Positions 45,936-55,467 of a stretch of 64,000 nucleotides of DNA are shown here, one piece after another. Source of the DNA: Arcticimaribacter sp002477625. Lineage in GTDB: Bacteria > Bacteroidota > Bacteroidia > Flavobacteriales > Flavobacteriaceae. Each line of letters starts with the position of its first letter. Position 1 is the stretch's first letter. The position numbers were made by a program, and so were the translations under genes. Under the pieces are notes generated by a model that saw only the letters and a list, made by a program, of their open reading frames with translations, had not been told where the DNA came from and searched no databases. The stretch covers positions 806,001 to 870,000 of the forward strand of contig OX044358.1 of assembly GCA_943846665.1 (NCBI GenBank). Direction: 5' to 3'.

Positions 45936-48047
45936 TTAGTAATATAAAGAACGATTATCAGTAATCGTTGCAGAAGACTCTAAAGCATCCATTACTAAAC
46001 GAGCTACTTTTTGGCGCTCCTGTTGTGCAAGTGTATTTGCAAAAGAAGTGTAATCTTCTAAATCATCAACAATGTTTTTAGCGGTTACTTGAATCATGTA
46101 AACTCCTTTGTTACCAACAATCAAGTCAGAGGTCTCATTAGCCTCCATTGCGAACGCAGCACCAACCACATAAGGTTCGTTTCCTGCACCCACTAGGGTT
46201 GCACTTTTTTGGTTTACGGATAAGGCAGAAACAACTTCAACCTTATTTGCAGCTGCAAGGTCTTCGAGTGAAGTATTTGCTTTATTTGCTTTAACAAGCA
46301 TTGCCGCTTTCTTTTCGTTTCTTATGATTTGACTAACCTCAGCACGAACTTCTTCAACATCCGCTAATCCTTTGTCTTTTTTACTCGTTAGCTTCACTAT
46401 GGCATAACCACCATAAGAAAGACTAAAACGTTTTACATCTCCAATAGAGGCGTCGTCACCGAAAGCCCATTGAACAATGGAACGTTGGTTTGGTAATCCA
46501 GGAAGGTTTTCGTCTAAGGCATCTATTGAATTTACCGTACGTAAATTGTAGTTCTCTGCTGAAGCTAAAGCAGTAAAGTCCTGTTTAGCGGTACCCATTT
46601 CAAATTGTGTTGCAGCTTGAAAAATTTCATTAGACGTTTTCTCGGAAGGAACAATTTTTTGACTCACCGTAGCCAAAAGGACAAGGTCTTGTTTATCGGT
46701 TACTTTGACAACATGGAAACCATAATCCGTTTCTACTAATCCAACAGAGCCAATTCGAGCTTTATTAGCGTAATCAAAAAATTCTTGAGGAATTGCACCT
46801 TCTTGAAAAAAGCCTAAATCACCTGCAGATGTTTTGGTTGGATCATCAGAAAATTTCAAGGCAATGATTTCAACTTGACTAGGATCTCTTCTTGACTGTC
46901 TGAGATAATTGTTAGCTAATCTTCTCGCTTCTTCTTTTGTTCTTGTGATGTCGGCAGAAGCACCTGTTGCTCCTTCATAAGCCACTACAATATTGGACGC
47001 GCGTATTGAACCATTTTTCTTACGGTCTAATAAGCGTGAAATTTGATAGGAGTCGATGTTTTTGTAGGGTCCAAAAACAGCTCCTTTTTCTAGATCGTAT
47101 AAGATGTCACCAAATTCTCTTGGCAATCTCCCTTTGGGTAGGTAAAGTGAATCAAAGCCTTTTTCAGAATATTTGTCGACAAACTCTTGAACGAATGTAG
47201 TTGATTTAAATCCTTGGATGGTATCGGTAAGTTTTGAAACATCGTTGTATTCAATTCGATCATCGATTAAAGACGTTAAGTAGTTTCTGATGAGTGCTTG
47301 ATCTTCTTCTGTAGGAGTTTCTAAAAAGGCAACATAGTCTAGCCCTCGGCTTGCTTTTGTTTCGTAGGAAGCAGCATTGTCTTTGATGTAGGCTTTTATT
47401 TCTGAATCTGAAGCAGAAACTAATGTATCGTTAATGCTTGAAAATGGAATTTGAACATAGTTCAAATCAAGGTTATCATTTTCTAAATGAAATAATACCT
47501 GAGCTTCCTTATTTGTAATCCCAGTACTGGACTTAATTAAATCAAAGTAAATGGATTCTCGAGCAGAAGAAATAATGCCTGCTTCTTGTGATTTCCATTG
47601 CTCATATCCTTCTGGATTTTGATCTCGCATTTGTAGAATAAAATCTGCAAATAAACCAAAGTCAAAAAAACCAGCTTCGTTAATAAAACGAGCGTCAGAT
47701 ATAATGGATTCTGTAGAGGAAACGACTTGTTCGATTTGTTCTTTCCCTGCATCGATTCCCAAGGTATTCAACTCAGCTTCAAAAAGAGTGCTTTGAACGT
47801 ATTGATTCCAGACAGCATTTACCGCCTGAATGGTTGAATATCCGTATTGACGTTCTGTTTGATCAACAAGAAATCTAAAGTTTTCAATTTTAATTTCTTC
47901 GTCATTAACAATTCCAATGGGATCTGAAGGTCCAGTGTCACCTGCTCCATTTCCGAATACTCCCGAAATAATAAAAGCAAATAATGCAAGTCCTATGATT
48001 AGAATTAGAAAGAAAGACTTTTGTCTGATTTTACCTAATATGGCCAT
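45936..48047 (-). CDS. PpiD/SurA-like peptidyl-prolyl isomerase
   Basis: 703 residues anchored by an N-terminal helix (about 12-30, FFLILIIGLALFAFIISGVFG). A SurA-N-like chaperone part comes next, then a parvulin domain around residues 345-455 (ARRLANNYLRQSRRDPSQVEIIALKFSDDPT; GDLGFFQEGAIPQEF). This is the PpiD layout. It helps outer-membrane proteins fold in the periplasm. Upstream neighbours on this strand also belong to envelope biogenesis. Confidence 0.9.
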   Translation of the reverse strand: MAILGKIRQKSFFLILIIGLALFAFIISGVFGNGAGDTGPSDPIGIVNDEEIKIENFRFLVDQTERQYGYSTIQAVNAVWNQYVQSTLFEAELNTLGIDAGKEQIEQVVSSTESIISDARFINEAGFFDFGLFADFILQMRDQNPEGYEQWKSQEAGIISSARESIYFDLIKSSTGITNKEAQVLFHLENDNLDLNYVQIPFSSINDTLVSASDSEIKAYIKDNAASYETKASRGLDYVAFLETPTEEDQALIRNYLTSLIDDRIEYNDVSKLTDTIQGFKSTTFVQEFVDKYSEKGFDSLYLPKGRLPREFGDILYDLEKGAVFGPYKNIDSYQISRLLDRKKNGSIRASNIVVAYEGATGASADITRTKEEARRLANNYLRQSRRDPSQVEIIALKFSDDPTKTSAGDLGFFQEGAIPQEFFDYANKARIGSVGLVETDYGFHVVKVTDKQDLVLLATVSQKIVPSEKTSNEIFQAATQFEMGTAKQDFTALASAENYNLRTVNSIDALDENLPGLPNQRSIVQWAFGDDASIGDVKRFSLSYGGYAIVKLTSKKDKGLADVEEVRAEVSQIIRNEKKAAMLVKANKANTSLEDLAAANKVEVVSALSVNQKSATLVGAGNEPYVVGAAFAMEANETSDLIVGNKGVYMIQVTAKNIVDDLEDYTSFANTLAQQERQKVARLVMDALESSATITDNRSLYY

Positions 48048-48157
48048 CGTATGGGTATTTAAATTTTTATTAGTTGCGAAAATACAATTTCCTAGTCAAT
48101 AATAAAAGGGAATAAAATTATATAATGCAGCTTCTACTCGAGTTGCGGTATAGGATG

Positions 48158-49426
48158 CTAAGATTCGTTTACCCTTAGATGGATTCGTTCTATTTTAGTA
48201 GAGGAAACTTCTAAGATTTTAAACTCATATTGGGCTAAAGAAAACACATCGCCTTGTTGCGGTATTTCTTCTGTAAAATGCACAACTAAGCCCCCTAGGG
48301 TTTCGTAAAACTCCTCTTCTGGGAACGAAAAACCATAGGTAGTGTTCAAGTAATCAACTTCTAAGCGAGCAGAAAACTCAAATTCCGTTTCGCTAACTTT
48401 TAGTTCATAATGATCCACTTGATCGTGTTCATCTTCAATTTCACCGAACAATTCTTCAACAATATCCTCAACCGTTATAATGCCTGAAGTTCCTCCATAT
48501 TCATCGAGAACAACGGCTAAGCTTTTACGTTTGCGGGTCAGCCGATTCAGCACTTCATTGATAGGAAGTGGCTCATGAATGAATTCTACAGGCAGTAATA
48601 TACTTCTAATTGATGCGGGCTTCTTCAGTAGTTCAAAGGCATGAACATAACCCAGAATATCATCAACAGAATTTTGATATACTGGAATCTTAGATAAACC
48701 CGTGGTCATAAACAACTCTTTTAACTCCTGTATATCTTTGTCTATATCAATGGCGACTAGCTCAGCTCTGGGCACCATAACCTCACGTGCTTTCAAGTCT
48801 GAGAACTCCAATGCATTTTGGAAAATTTGAATTTCAGAATCCAATTTTTCTTTGTCTGATACAGACTCGACCTGCTTCACAATATAATCGCCTAATTCTC
48901 CTTTAGAAAAAGAAATTTCTGCTACCTCAGCTGCGGTTTTAAAAAACAATAGAAGAACTCCGTCCGTAATTTTTATTACAAAAAAAGTAATGGGATAAAA
49001 GAGATAATAAAAAGTTGCGGCGGGAATAATGAAGAGCTTAATCAACTTATTGGCATAGAGTTGAAAAAAAACTTTTGGGAGAAATTCTGCGGTCAACAAT
49101 ATAATTACCGTGGAAATAAGGGTTTGATAAAAAAGAATAGTCAGGGATAAGTTAGCTTCGTCTGCTCCGGGATACATGAGGCTAATAATCCGATCTCCCA
49201 TAAAAATCCCATAAACGACCAAGGAAATATTATTCCCAACCAACATAGCAGCAATAAACTTAGAAGGCGTTTCGGTGATGCGGGTTAAAATTCGTGCAAT
49301 GATGTTACCTTGATTTTTTTCGATCTCAAGGAAAATTCTATCAGAAGAAATAAAGGCTATTTCCATACCCGAAAAGAAGGCAGAAAGCATCAGGCAAATA
49401 ATGATTACAAAGTCTGTGGCAACCAT
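48158..49426 (-). CDS. Hemolysin-family CNNM/CorC protein with CBS pair
   Basis: 422 residues. An N-terminal CNNM transmembrane domain of four helices (about 1-180) precedes two CBS domains (AREVMVPRAELVAIDIDKD; VVLDEYGGTSGIITVEDIVEELFGEIEDEHD) and a C-terminal CorC_HlyC domain. Members are linked to magnesium or other divalent cation export. Related gliding protein GldE has the same layout, but this gene is not beside gldD, so I do not use that name. Confidence 0.88.
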   Translation of the reverse strand: MVATDFVIIICLMLSAFFSGMEIAFISSDRIFLEIEKNQGNIIARILTRITETPSKFIAAMLVGNNISLVVYGIFMGDRIISLMYPGADEANLSLTILFYQTLISTVIILLTAEFLPKVFFQLYANKLIKLFIIPAATFYYLFYPITFFVIKITDGVLLLFFKTAAEVAEISFSKGELGDYIVKQVESVSDKEKLDSEIQIFQNALEFSDLKAREVMVPRAELVAIDIDKDIQELKELFMTTGLSKIPVYQNSVDDILGYVHAFELLKKPASIRSILLPVEFIHEPLPINEVLNRLTRKRKSLAVVLDEYGGTSGIITVEDIVEELFGEIEDEHDQVDHYELKVSETEFEFSARLEVDYLNTTYGFSFPEEEFYETLGGLVVHFTEEIPQQGDVFSLAQYEFKILEVSSTKIERIHLRVNES

Positions 49427-49615
49427 CTACGATTTTCTACGTTCAAACTTCTTCCTATAATTACGTCGAAACAAAAACATAAAAATGGATAATGCTGAAA
49501 AGCCAAGAAATAAATAAGCTTTATCAGGTTGTACGTCCCAGAGTGTGATCACTTCAAAAAGGGACACTACAGCGATAACGATGTATAAGAATTCTGATAT
49601 TTTATGGAATTTCAT
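49427..49615 (-). CDS. Small two-helix membrane protein
   Basis: 62 residues from MKFHKISEFLYIVIAVVSLF, an internal start chosen because the longer frame overlaps the end of lptC. Two hydrophobic helices and a basic tail (RRNYRKKFERRKS) are visible. It lies between lptC and the CNNM gene, with stop and start directly adjacent. Common in this position in Flavobacteriia; no known function. Confidence 0.65.
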   Translation of the reverse strand: MKFHKISEFLYIVIAVVSLFEVITLWDVQPDKAYLFLGFSALSIFMFLFRRNYRKKFERRKS

Positions 49616-49631
49616 TCGAATGTTTTTTGTG

Positions 49632-50198
49632 TTACTCAGCAACTGGTTCATCTTTTACAGCTACAGTACCTGTTAATTTACCTGTCTGAAATTTAGTGAA
49701 TTCTTTGTTGGTATCCAATCGGTTTGCGAGCACATTGTATTCGGGCCCTACAAAACGAAATTCTTTTTCAGTGAAAATCCAATCGTTATTGGCGTCCCAG
49801 TAAAGCTGTTCAGTAGTCAAAACAGAACCATCACTTGAAGTGAGACTAACGTTTCCAACCAAATCAATAATTGAAGTCCCGTTATACAGCGTACCAAAAT
49901 CAGCCAATACAATGTTTTCGTTCATCAATTCATCTAGAAAAGTAACCTTAAGTCCTTCAGGAAATTCAGAATACTGCAAGGGTAAGTTGGAGTAATCTAA
50001 GTAAAGAGGTGCTTCTAAAATGGCTTTTACACGTGTAGAATCGGTATATACCATGCGGATATTATAACCAGTACCCACAGGCTCTTTCTTCTGGGCATCA
50101 GTAAGGACTGGTTTATCTACGGATAAATCACAAGAACAAAAAAGGGCTGTCGCAAAAACGACAACCCTTAGTTTATATTTTAGTAGCCTGTTCAGCAT
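49632..50198 (-). CDS. lptC: LPS export periplasmic protein LptC
   Basis: 188 residues with a lipoprotein-type signal (FATALFCSC). The LptC/OstA beta-jellyroll is seen in YNIRMVYTDSTRVKAILEAPLYLDY and GTLYNGTSIIDLVGNVSLTSSDGSVLTTEQLYWD. It passes LPS from the inner-membrane LptBFG to LptA. It starts directly after the TPR gene stop. Confidence 0.88.
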   Translation of the reverse strand: MLNRLLKYKLRVVVFATALFCSCDLSVDKPVLTDAQKKEPVGTGYNIRMVYTDSTRVKAILEAPLYLDYSNLPLQYSEFPEGLKVTFLDELMNENIVLADFGTLYNGTSIIDLVGNVSLTSSDGSVLTTEQLYWDANNDWIFTEKEFRFVGPEYNVLANRLDTNKEFTKFQTGKLTGTVAVKDEPVAE

Positions 50199-51587
50199 TT
50201 AGAGGTTCGGTACAGTGACACTTCCTCTGATCCAACAATCGAATTTAATTGTAGTCCCAGCATTTCCTTCTGTAAAGATATCTGTTTTGGAAGGTGCTCT
50301 CCCCTCATAACTCAATGCTGTTTTATTTGCATTTTTCTTTAAGGATGCATCTACTCTCCCTGCTTTTCTTGCTGTTTTTGCTGCCAACCAGTATACAGCT
50401 CTTTTCTCAAATTGTGTATTGCCACAATCGTTTGCAGAACTTGCATACAAACTAGCAATCATCAGATGTGCTTTTCCTAGAGAAGGCTGATATCCTAAAG
50501 CTTTGTTTGCGTAGCTTCTAGCAGTTGACTTACGACCCCTAGCTTTGAATTCTAAAGCAATTTTATATAACGTCTTGGCCTTTTTGTAAGGATCCGTTTC
50601 CAATGAAATTGATTCTTCGTAATAACGTAAAGCCTCCGAACTGTTTCCTCTCTTATCGTTAAGTATTCCAAGATAATAGGCTGAATTAGCTGATGGAGCC
50701 AATGCGTGTAATGCCTCAACAATTGTCACGAACAATGGATCATCTGAACACTCCTTGCTTTTCATACGACCGGCAGCTCTATTCAACCAAACCGCATCGT
50801 TTTTGTTTTCCTCAAAATTACGAGTATACAAAGGAATCAAATTTTCACAAGTCGATTCTTTTGAAATAATCGCATCAAGGTTTGAAAGGAAAATACCTAT
50901 TGCTTTTGAATTGGTGTCGAATTTCTTTCTGTTCTTTAGGTCTCTCGTTGTTAAAGGAGATCCACTTTCTTCTTTTTTCAAAAGCACATCCAACTTCTTG
51001 GCTAGTTTAGTACCCTCAAGTTCAAATTTTTCTGAAACCTCTTCGTACTTGTTGAATAGTTTTTCTGGAGTTACTCCTGCAGCACCCGCTTTATAGAGAT
51101 CGTGCATGGTTTTGAAATAGTTGTACAAACCTTTTGGGTTGGTAAAGCTGTTGATGTCCTTAGTGAAGGCATCATCAAAAACTGCATAAATCTCAGCCGT
51201 AGTTCCCAGCTTGTAATCCATCATGGTTTGTGCCTTTCTTGCCAAGCTACTTCCAATCATGTTTTTCCCTTTTCTAGATGGGAAATTTGCAATCCATTGA
51301 TCGTATAGTTTCATTAAGTCTTGAGCTTCTGCTTCTTTGGCTGCGCCCTCAGCTTTTTTCAATCTACTCTTCAAAATACGTTCTCCATAGGTATAGATTG
51401 CTCTATTGAGTGATGGACACTCCGCACGAACTGCAGTCCATGGTTCATATGCTGCGTCGTAGTTCTTAACCTTTGCAGATTCAGCAAAGATGGATAAATT
51501 CTGGTTACAGGTTTCGCTCGTTTGGGCACGGACAAAACTTGTACTAAGAATGAAAGTAAATACTAAGAAATTTGTTAGAGTTCTCAT
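50199..51587 (-). CDS. Secreted TPR-repeat protein
   Basis: 462 residues with a signal peptide ending FVRAQ. Tetratricopeptide helices recur (NYDAAYEPWTAVRAECPS near 40; KRGNSSEALRYYEESISLETDPYKKAKTLYKIAL near 310-350). It sits in the conserved row coaX, outer-membrane protein, TPR protein, lptC. Likely a periplasmic scaffold; function unknown. Confidence 0.82.
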   Translation of the reverse strand: MRTLTNFLVFTFILSTSFVRAQTSETCNQNLSIFAESAKVKNYDAAYEPWTAVRAECPSLNRAIYTYGERILKSRLKKAEGAAKEAEAQDLMKLYDQWIANFPSRKGKNMIGSSLARKAQTMMDYKLGTTAEIYAVFDDAFTKDINSFTNPKGLYNYFKTMHDLYKAGAAGVTPEKLFNKYEEVSEKFELEGTKLAKKLDVLLKKEESGSPLTTRDLKNRKKFDTNSKAIGIFLSNLDAIISKESTCENLIPLYTRNFEENKNDAVWLNRAAGRMKSKECSDDPLFVTIVEALHALAPSANSAYYLGILNDKRGNSSEALRYYEESISLETDPYKKAKTLYKIALEFKARGRKSTARSYANKALGYQPSLGKAHLMIASLYASSANDCGNTQFEKRAVYWLAAKTARKAGRVDASLKKNANKTALSYEGRAPSKTDIFTEGNAGTTIKFDCWIRGSVTVPNL

Positions 51588-51601
51588 TTCATATAAATAA
51601 A

Positions 51602-52858
51602 TTAATTAAATTTTCTTTTAATGAACCAAATATCGTTTAGTGATAAACCAACGATTAGGTTCCAGTAGGATTCTTGAATTAAACCATTGTCTTGACTTCC
51701 TCGTTTTCCAAATTCTACCCCAAAATTTGCATTGGAATATCCTGCCATCGGTAAACTAACTCCAAAAGATATGCCAGTTTCTTTAAGTGCTTGATTGTTA
51801 AATAAAACCCCAGTATCTTCAAAGCGCACTCCTGCCCGATAAACAATTCGTTTCCAATAGCTTGTTATAGAGCTATAGTCTGGTAAATAGAACGCACCAA
51901 ATGAAAGGCGGGATCCATTAGCGTAGGTTATGTTATCTAGGGATATAAAGTTATTGACGTAGTCAGCCGAGTTACGTTGAGAATACTGTCCCCCAACAAA
52001 CCATTTTTTCTCTTTGGTAATACCCAGTCCAAATGAATACTGATCACCCAACGATATATTAGTTTCTTTTAAATTGATCGCTTCTAAGTCAACGTTTTCA
52101 AAATCTCCAAGACCCTGGGTGGAGACCGAACGTGTAAAATATATGCTTTCATTTGTAGCGGTTAAACTATTTTCAGGTACATAATACGCCATTGCATCGA
52201 GTCGAACCTTAGCCGTAAGGGGGATTTTAAATTGGGTTGCAAAACGATAATTGAAACCAACTAGAGAAGACGTTTTATTAAAAAAGGTTCCAAAATCTAT
52301 GTTTTGTTCTTGTCTAGAAGACTCGTTGGTGATTTTACCAAAATTGTAATTGGCACTTACTCCAAAGTTCAAGAAATTAAAAACTTTAAAACCAATACTA
52401 AAAAAGGTTTGATTTAATCCTCCGGAACCTTCGTTTTGGTTAACGACATTATTGATATCCTCGCCTTCAATAATGGATTGTAAACGATAACCTACAGAAG
52501 TAGCGGGAAGGATTCCAAAAGAAAAAGTAAATTTCTTTGTAGGAATTGCGACCACTAAATAATCAATTGATGCAGAGGTTACTGACTCGTTTGTGGCACT
52601 TGAAGATAATTTGGTGGTTTTATAATTTAAACCAAGGCTGTAGGTAACTAGTTTTAAGTCTCCAAGGCTGGCAGGGTTATTTATGTTTGCATGGAGCGAA
52701 TCGGATACAATATCAAGCCCTCCCATATGCCTGTTAATCGCATTTCCTTTAAATGCAAGTTCACCCAATCCGCCAATAGAATAGGGAGAGGACGAATTAC
52801 TTTGGGCAAAAATAAACGGTGATCCAGCAAGGAATATTAAAAGATATATGTATTTCAA
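51602..52858 (-). CDS. Outer-membrane beta-barrel protein (FadL/OmpP1-like)
   Basis: 418 residues with a signal peptide ending FIFAQ, followed by SNSSSPYSIGGLGELAF and NINNPASLGDL. The rest consists of alternating hydrophobic strands typical of a 14-strand type barrel. The N-terminal NNPASL motif is shared with FadL/PorV-like proteins of Bacteroidota. It overlaps coaX by 4 bp (ATGA). Transported substrate unknown. Confidence 0.75.
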   Translation of the reverse strand: MKYIYLLIFLAGSPFIFAQSNSSSPYSIGGLGELAFKGNAINRHMGGLDIVSDSLHANINNPASLGDLKLVTYSLGLNYKTTKLSSSATNESVTSASIDYLVVAIPTKKFTFSFGILPATSVGYRLQSIIEGEDINNVVNQNEGSGGLNQTFFSIGFKVFNFLNFGVSANYNFGKITNESSRQEQNIDFGTFFNKTSSLVGFNYRFATQFKIPLTAKVRLDAMAYYVPENSLTATNESIYFTRSVSTQGLGDFENVDLEAINLKETNISLGDQYSFGLGITKEKKWFVGGQYSQRNSADYVNNFISLDNITYANGSRLSFGAFYLPDYSSITSYWKRIVYRAGVRFEDTGVLFNNQALKETGISFGVSLPMAGYSNANFGVEFGKRGSQDNGLIQESYWNLIVGLSLNDIWFIKRKFN

Positions 52859-53583
52859 AGTTGTTTTTTGTTGAGTTCTAAGATATAATCCAAACCTATT
52901 GCCAAAAAATTCGGATGGGCAAATATGGGGTTTTTTAATCGTTTTGACAACTGCTTACAGTCTCCACCTGTTAAAATTATTGTTAAATCCTGATATTTAT
53001 GTCTGAAATGCTCTATTTGTCCTCGAATTTCATAAAAAACACTCTGATAAACTCCTGCCTGAATAGAGGTTTTTGTATCTACACCTATGACAGTTTCGAC
53101 TGATTGATGTGTAATGAGTGGTAGTTTGCCAGTAAACTCATGCAGACTCTTGTATCGCATGCTATAACCTGGAGAAATTAATCCGCCAACATAGGTGTTT
53201 TGTTTGGCTAGAACATCATAGGTAATGCAACTCCCTATATCGATAACCAAAACGTTTTGCAATGGATAGGTTTTAGCAGCTGCTGCCATCAAACCAATTC
53301 GGTCTACCCCAAGGGTTTCGGGTGTTTTATAAATACTATCAAACGGAAAATCCCAATTACTCACCAAAGTATGAATATCGTTCTCCTTAAAAAGCTGGGT
53401 TAAAAAGCTCCAATCCAAGCCTCGGACGTCACAAATAAGAACAGCGTTAATTTGTGGATATTCATCTTGAACTACTTTAAAGTCTTGATAAACAGCATCG
53501 ACATGTTGTGTAAAAATAAGGTGACCTTCTTCAAAGACGGCAAGCTTTACTGCAGTATTACCTGCGTCAATAATCAAATTCAT
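52855..53583 (-). CDS. coaX: Type III pantothenate kinase
   Basis: 242 residues of the ASKHA fold. It begins MNLIIDAGNTAVKLAVFE (ATP phosphate loop) and contains GVDRIGLMAAA, VIDIGSCITYDVL and YVGGLISPGYSMR. It phosphorylates pantothenate in the first step of coenzyme A synthesis. It heads the envelope gene row; the promoter region is shared with the divergent tRNA-Phe gene. Confidence 0.95.
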   Translation of the reverse strand: MNLIIDAGNTAVKLAVFEEGHLIFTQHVDAVYQDFKVVQDEYPQINAVLICDVRGLDWSFLTQLFKENDIHTLVSNWDFPFDSIYKTPETLGVDRIGLMAAAAKTYPLQNVLVIDIGSCITYDVLAKQNTYVGGLISPGYSMRYKSLHEFTGKLPLITHQSVETVIGVDTKTSIQAGVYQSVFYEIRGQIEHFRHKYQDLTIILTGGDCKQLSKRLKNPIFAHPNFLAIGLDYILELNKKQL

Positions 53584-53636
53584 AGTTCAAATTCATTTTG
53601 GCTAAAATAAACAATAAGAAATATAGATAAAATGTT

Positions 53637-53667
53637 TTGTGGAGAATTAAAAAGGACACTATATTTG
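53637..53667 (+). promoter_or_regulatory. Bacteroidota sigma-ABfr-type promoter of tRNA-Phe
   Basis: TTG at 53637-53639 and TATATTTG at 53660-53667 are separated by 20 bp. They match the -33 TTG and -7 TAnnTTTG consensus of Bacteroidota housekeeping promoters. Transcription would start a few bases before the tRNA at 53681. This is the clearest promoter in the window. Confidence 0.75.
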
Positions 53668-53680
53668 CACCCATCCAAAA

Positions 53681-53753
53681 GGTACCTTAGCTCAGTTGGT
53701 AGAGCAATGGACTGAAAATCCATGTGTCCCTGGTTCGATTCCTGGAGGTACCA
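53681..53753 (+). tRNA. tRNA-Phe (anticodon GAA)
   Basis: A 73-base cloverleaf without encoded CCA. The acceptor arms GGTACCT and AGGTACC pair over seven bases, the discriminator is A, and the anticodon loop CTGAAAA carries GAA. The T arm reads CCTGG-TTCGATT-CCTGG. The 3' part (from 53742) is repeated at 63443, so this gene is the attachment site of the element that follows. Confidence 0.96.
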
Positions 53754-53790
53754 CATTTTAACCCTGTAAGTCACTGATTTACAGGGTTTT
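53742..53790 (+). repeat. Left attachment site (attL) at the tRNA-Phe 3' end
   Basis: CTGGAGGTACCAC (53742-53754) is identical to 63443-63455. The similarity continues through the following hairpin with 44 of 49 bases equal. The core spans the last 12 bases of the tRNA plus one, the usual crossover place for tRNA-targeting tyrosine recombinases. Confidence 0.85.
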
Positions 53791-53791
53791 G
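53760..53791 (+). terminator. Terminator hairpin after tRNA-Phe
   Basis: AACCCTGTAAGTC pairs with GATTTACAGGGTT (one G-T pair) around a three-base loop, followed by TTTTG. It ends the tRNA transcript. A diverged copy with a compensated stem stands at 63461-63489. Confidence 0.8.
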
Positions 53792-53809
53792 TTTTTTAAA
53801 GGTTCTAAT

Positions 53810-53832
53810 TTGTTCCAAATCTTGTTCCAAAT
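53810..53832 (+). repeat. Tandem 11-bp boxes TTGTTCCAAAT (candidate integrase arm sites, left end)
   Basis: Two exact copies at 53810-53820 and 53822-53832, a 12-bp period, placed between the att core and the integrase start (53863). Two further copies are at the other end (63351 and 63372). Position and pairing at both ends suggest arm-type binding sites of the integrase, possibly also self-regulation of its promoter. Confidence 0.65.
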
Positions 53833-53862
53833 ATGGAGATTTTTTAGTACTTTTAAGACACT

Positions 53863-55410
53863 ATGAGTGTTTATATTTCACCCAATTTAACTAAGAAAAA
53901 AACGGATTATAAACCTTCAGATAAAATTACTATATATCTGAATTATTATTTTAAAGGGAAGAAATTACGAATCCCTTCTGATGTTACAGTTTTATTTAAA
54001 GATTGGGATAAAAATTGGAAACAAGGAAGAAAATCTGATCCAGTATTAAAAACTGATCAAAATCATATTTCAAAAAACATTCTCTTAAAACAAAAATTAA
54101 GTGAAGTAAATCAGATAATTGATAGAATCAAATTAAATGGTCAAATACCTGTTGTTGAATTAGTTAAAAACAATCTTAAGAATTTTAAAAAGGAAGAAGT
54201 CAAAAAAACTTTTGAGAATCTAGACTTGATTTTCTTGCTCAATGAATATTGTGATTACATAGAAAATGAAATAACCCTAAGAAAAGGATACAAGAAAAGT
54301 ATTTTTACCTCCATTAAAAGAATTAATGAATTCACTCAATATTATAATAAAACATTGAATTACAATGTATTAGTTTCCAATATAGATGAAGAATATCAAA
54401 AATCATTTTTGAAATATTACTCTGAAAAAGGAGATCAACCCACTACAATAAGAAAACGATTAAAATCACTTGTTTCATTTGTTAATTGGTGTAGTAAACA
54501 AGGATATACTAATCATAAAATATCCGTTATACCTTTCAATCATAATTTTGAAAAGGAAGTCGTTTATTTAACAAGAGAAGAAGTCTTACAACTATATCAA
54601 TATGAAGAATTTAATTTTTCAAACAAAAATCATAAAAAACATTCTAATGAGTTTTTTTACGATGAATTAAAGAATGGTAAAACGAACACCTATACTAACC
54701 TAGAAGTTTATAAAGACATATTAGTTTTTGGTTGTGGTGTTGGATGTAGGTTTGGAGATCTTATTTCTTTGAGATTAGATAATTACCAATTCTCTGAGGA
54801 TAGATCAAAAGGATATTTTGTTTTTAGAATGGAAAAGAGTAGAACTGGAAAACAAGTAAAGGTTCCTATTAACAGATTGACTTTTGAGATTTGGAAGAAA
54901 TATTCTAAAAATAAAAAACGAACAGATTATATTTTTCCAAGGTCTTCTTCTGGAAACTTACCCACAAACCAAAAGATGAATAAACAGATAAAGGAAATTG
55001 GTAAAATAGTTGGACTAAATAGATTAGTTTCCAAACCTAAGTTTAACGTAGAAGGAAAAATAATAAATGAAAGTGATACAAGAGTTCCGATTCATTCTGT
55101 ACTATCATCCCATATTATGAGAAGAACTTTTATAAGAGAAGGAATTGAAAATAAAATACCTACACATGTCATGATGTCAATGTCAGGTCATTCAACAGAA
55201 AGAGTATACCACCAATATTTTTCTACCACATCATCTGAACTTGATGAAGAAGGAAGAAAACTCTTTTCCCTAGAGTTAAATCAAAAGAAGGATGAAAAGT
55301 TCAATAATCAAGATTCCCTTGAAAATCGATTGTTAGAATTAAAGTCATTGTTTGAAAAAGGTCTTATTCCTGAAGATATATACTTGAAAAAAGTATCTAG
55401 GTTAGTTTAA
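53863..55410 (+). CDS. Tyrosine recombinase (site-specific integrase) with SHOCT-like C-terminal tail
   Basis: 515 residues. An N-terminal arm-binding part (about 1-110) and a SAM-like core-binding domain (about 120-225) precede the catalytic domain. Its residues are R296 (GCRFGDL), K330 or K325, H417 and R420 (SHIMRRTF), H443 (SGHSTERV) and the nucleophile Y452. Residues 486-515 (ENRLLELKSLFEKGLIPEDI and on) form a short helical pair resembling a SHOCT domain, an unusual addition. Encoded beside attL in tRNA-Phe, it should integrate and excise the element. Confidence 0.93.
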   Translation: MSVYISPNLTKKKTDYKPSDKITIYLNYYFKGKKLRIPSDVTVLFKDWDKNWKQGRKSDPVLKTDQNHISKNILLKQKLSEVNQIIDRIKLNGQIPVVELVKNNLKNFKKEEVKKTFENLDLIFLLNEYCDYIENEITLRKGYKKSIFTSIKRINEFTQYYNKTLNYNVLVSNIDEEYQKSFLKYYSEKGDQPTTIRKRLKSLVSFVNWCSKQGYTNHKISVIPFNHNFEKEVVYLTREEVLQLYQYEEFNFSNKNHKKHSNEFFYDELKNGKTNTYTNLEVYKDILVFGCGVGCRFGDLISLRLDNYQFSEDRSKGYFVFRMEKSRTGKQVKVPINRLTFEIWKKYSKNKKRTDYIFPRSSSGNLPTNQKMNKQIKEIGKIVGLNRLVSKPKFNVEGKIINESDTRVPIHSVLSSHIMRRTFIREGIENKIPTHVMMSMSGHSTERVYHQYFSTTSSELDEEGRKLFSLELNQKKDEKFNNQDSLENRLLELKSLFEKGLIPEDIYLKKVSRLV

Positions 55411-55467
55411 TATTTAAATTTTCACTGATTACTTGCATACCATAAAATTCTTCGCTACCTTCACCCC

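Noticed and set aside
48158..49426. GldE assignment for the CNNM/CBS/CorC gene
   Set aside because: The domain layout is shared by paralogues, and the usual gldD neighbour is absent.
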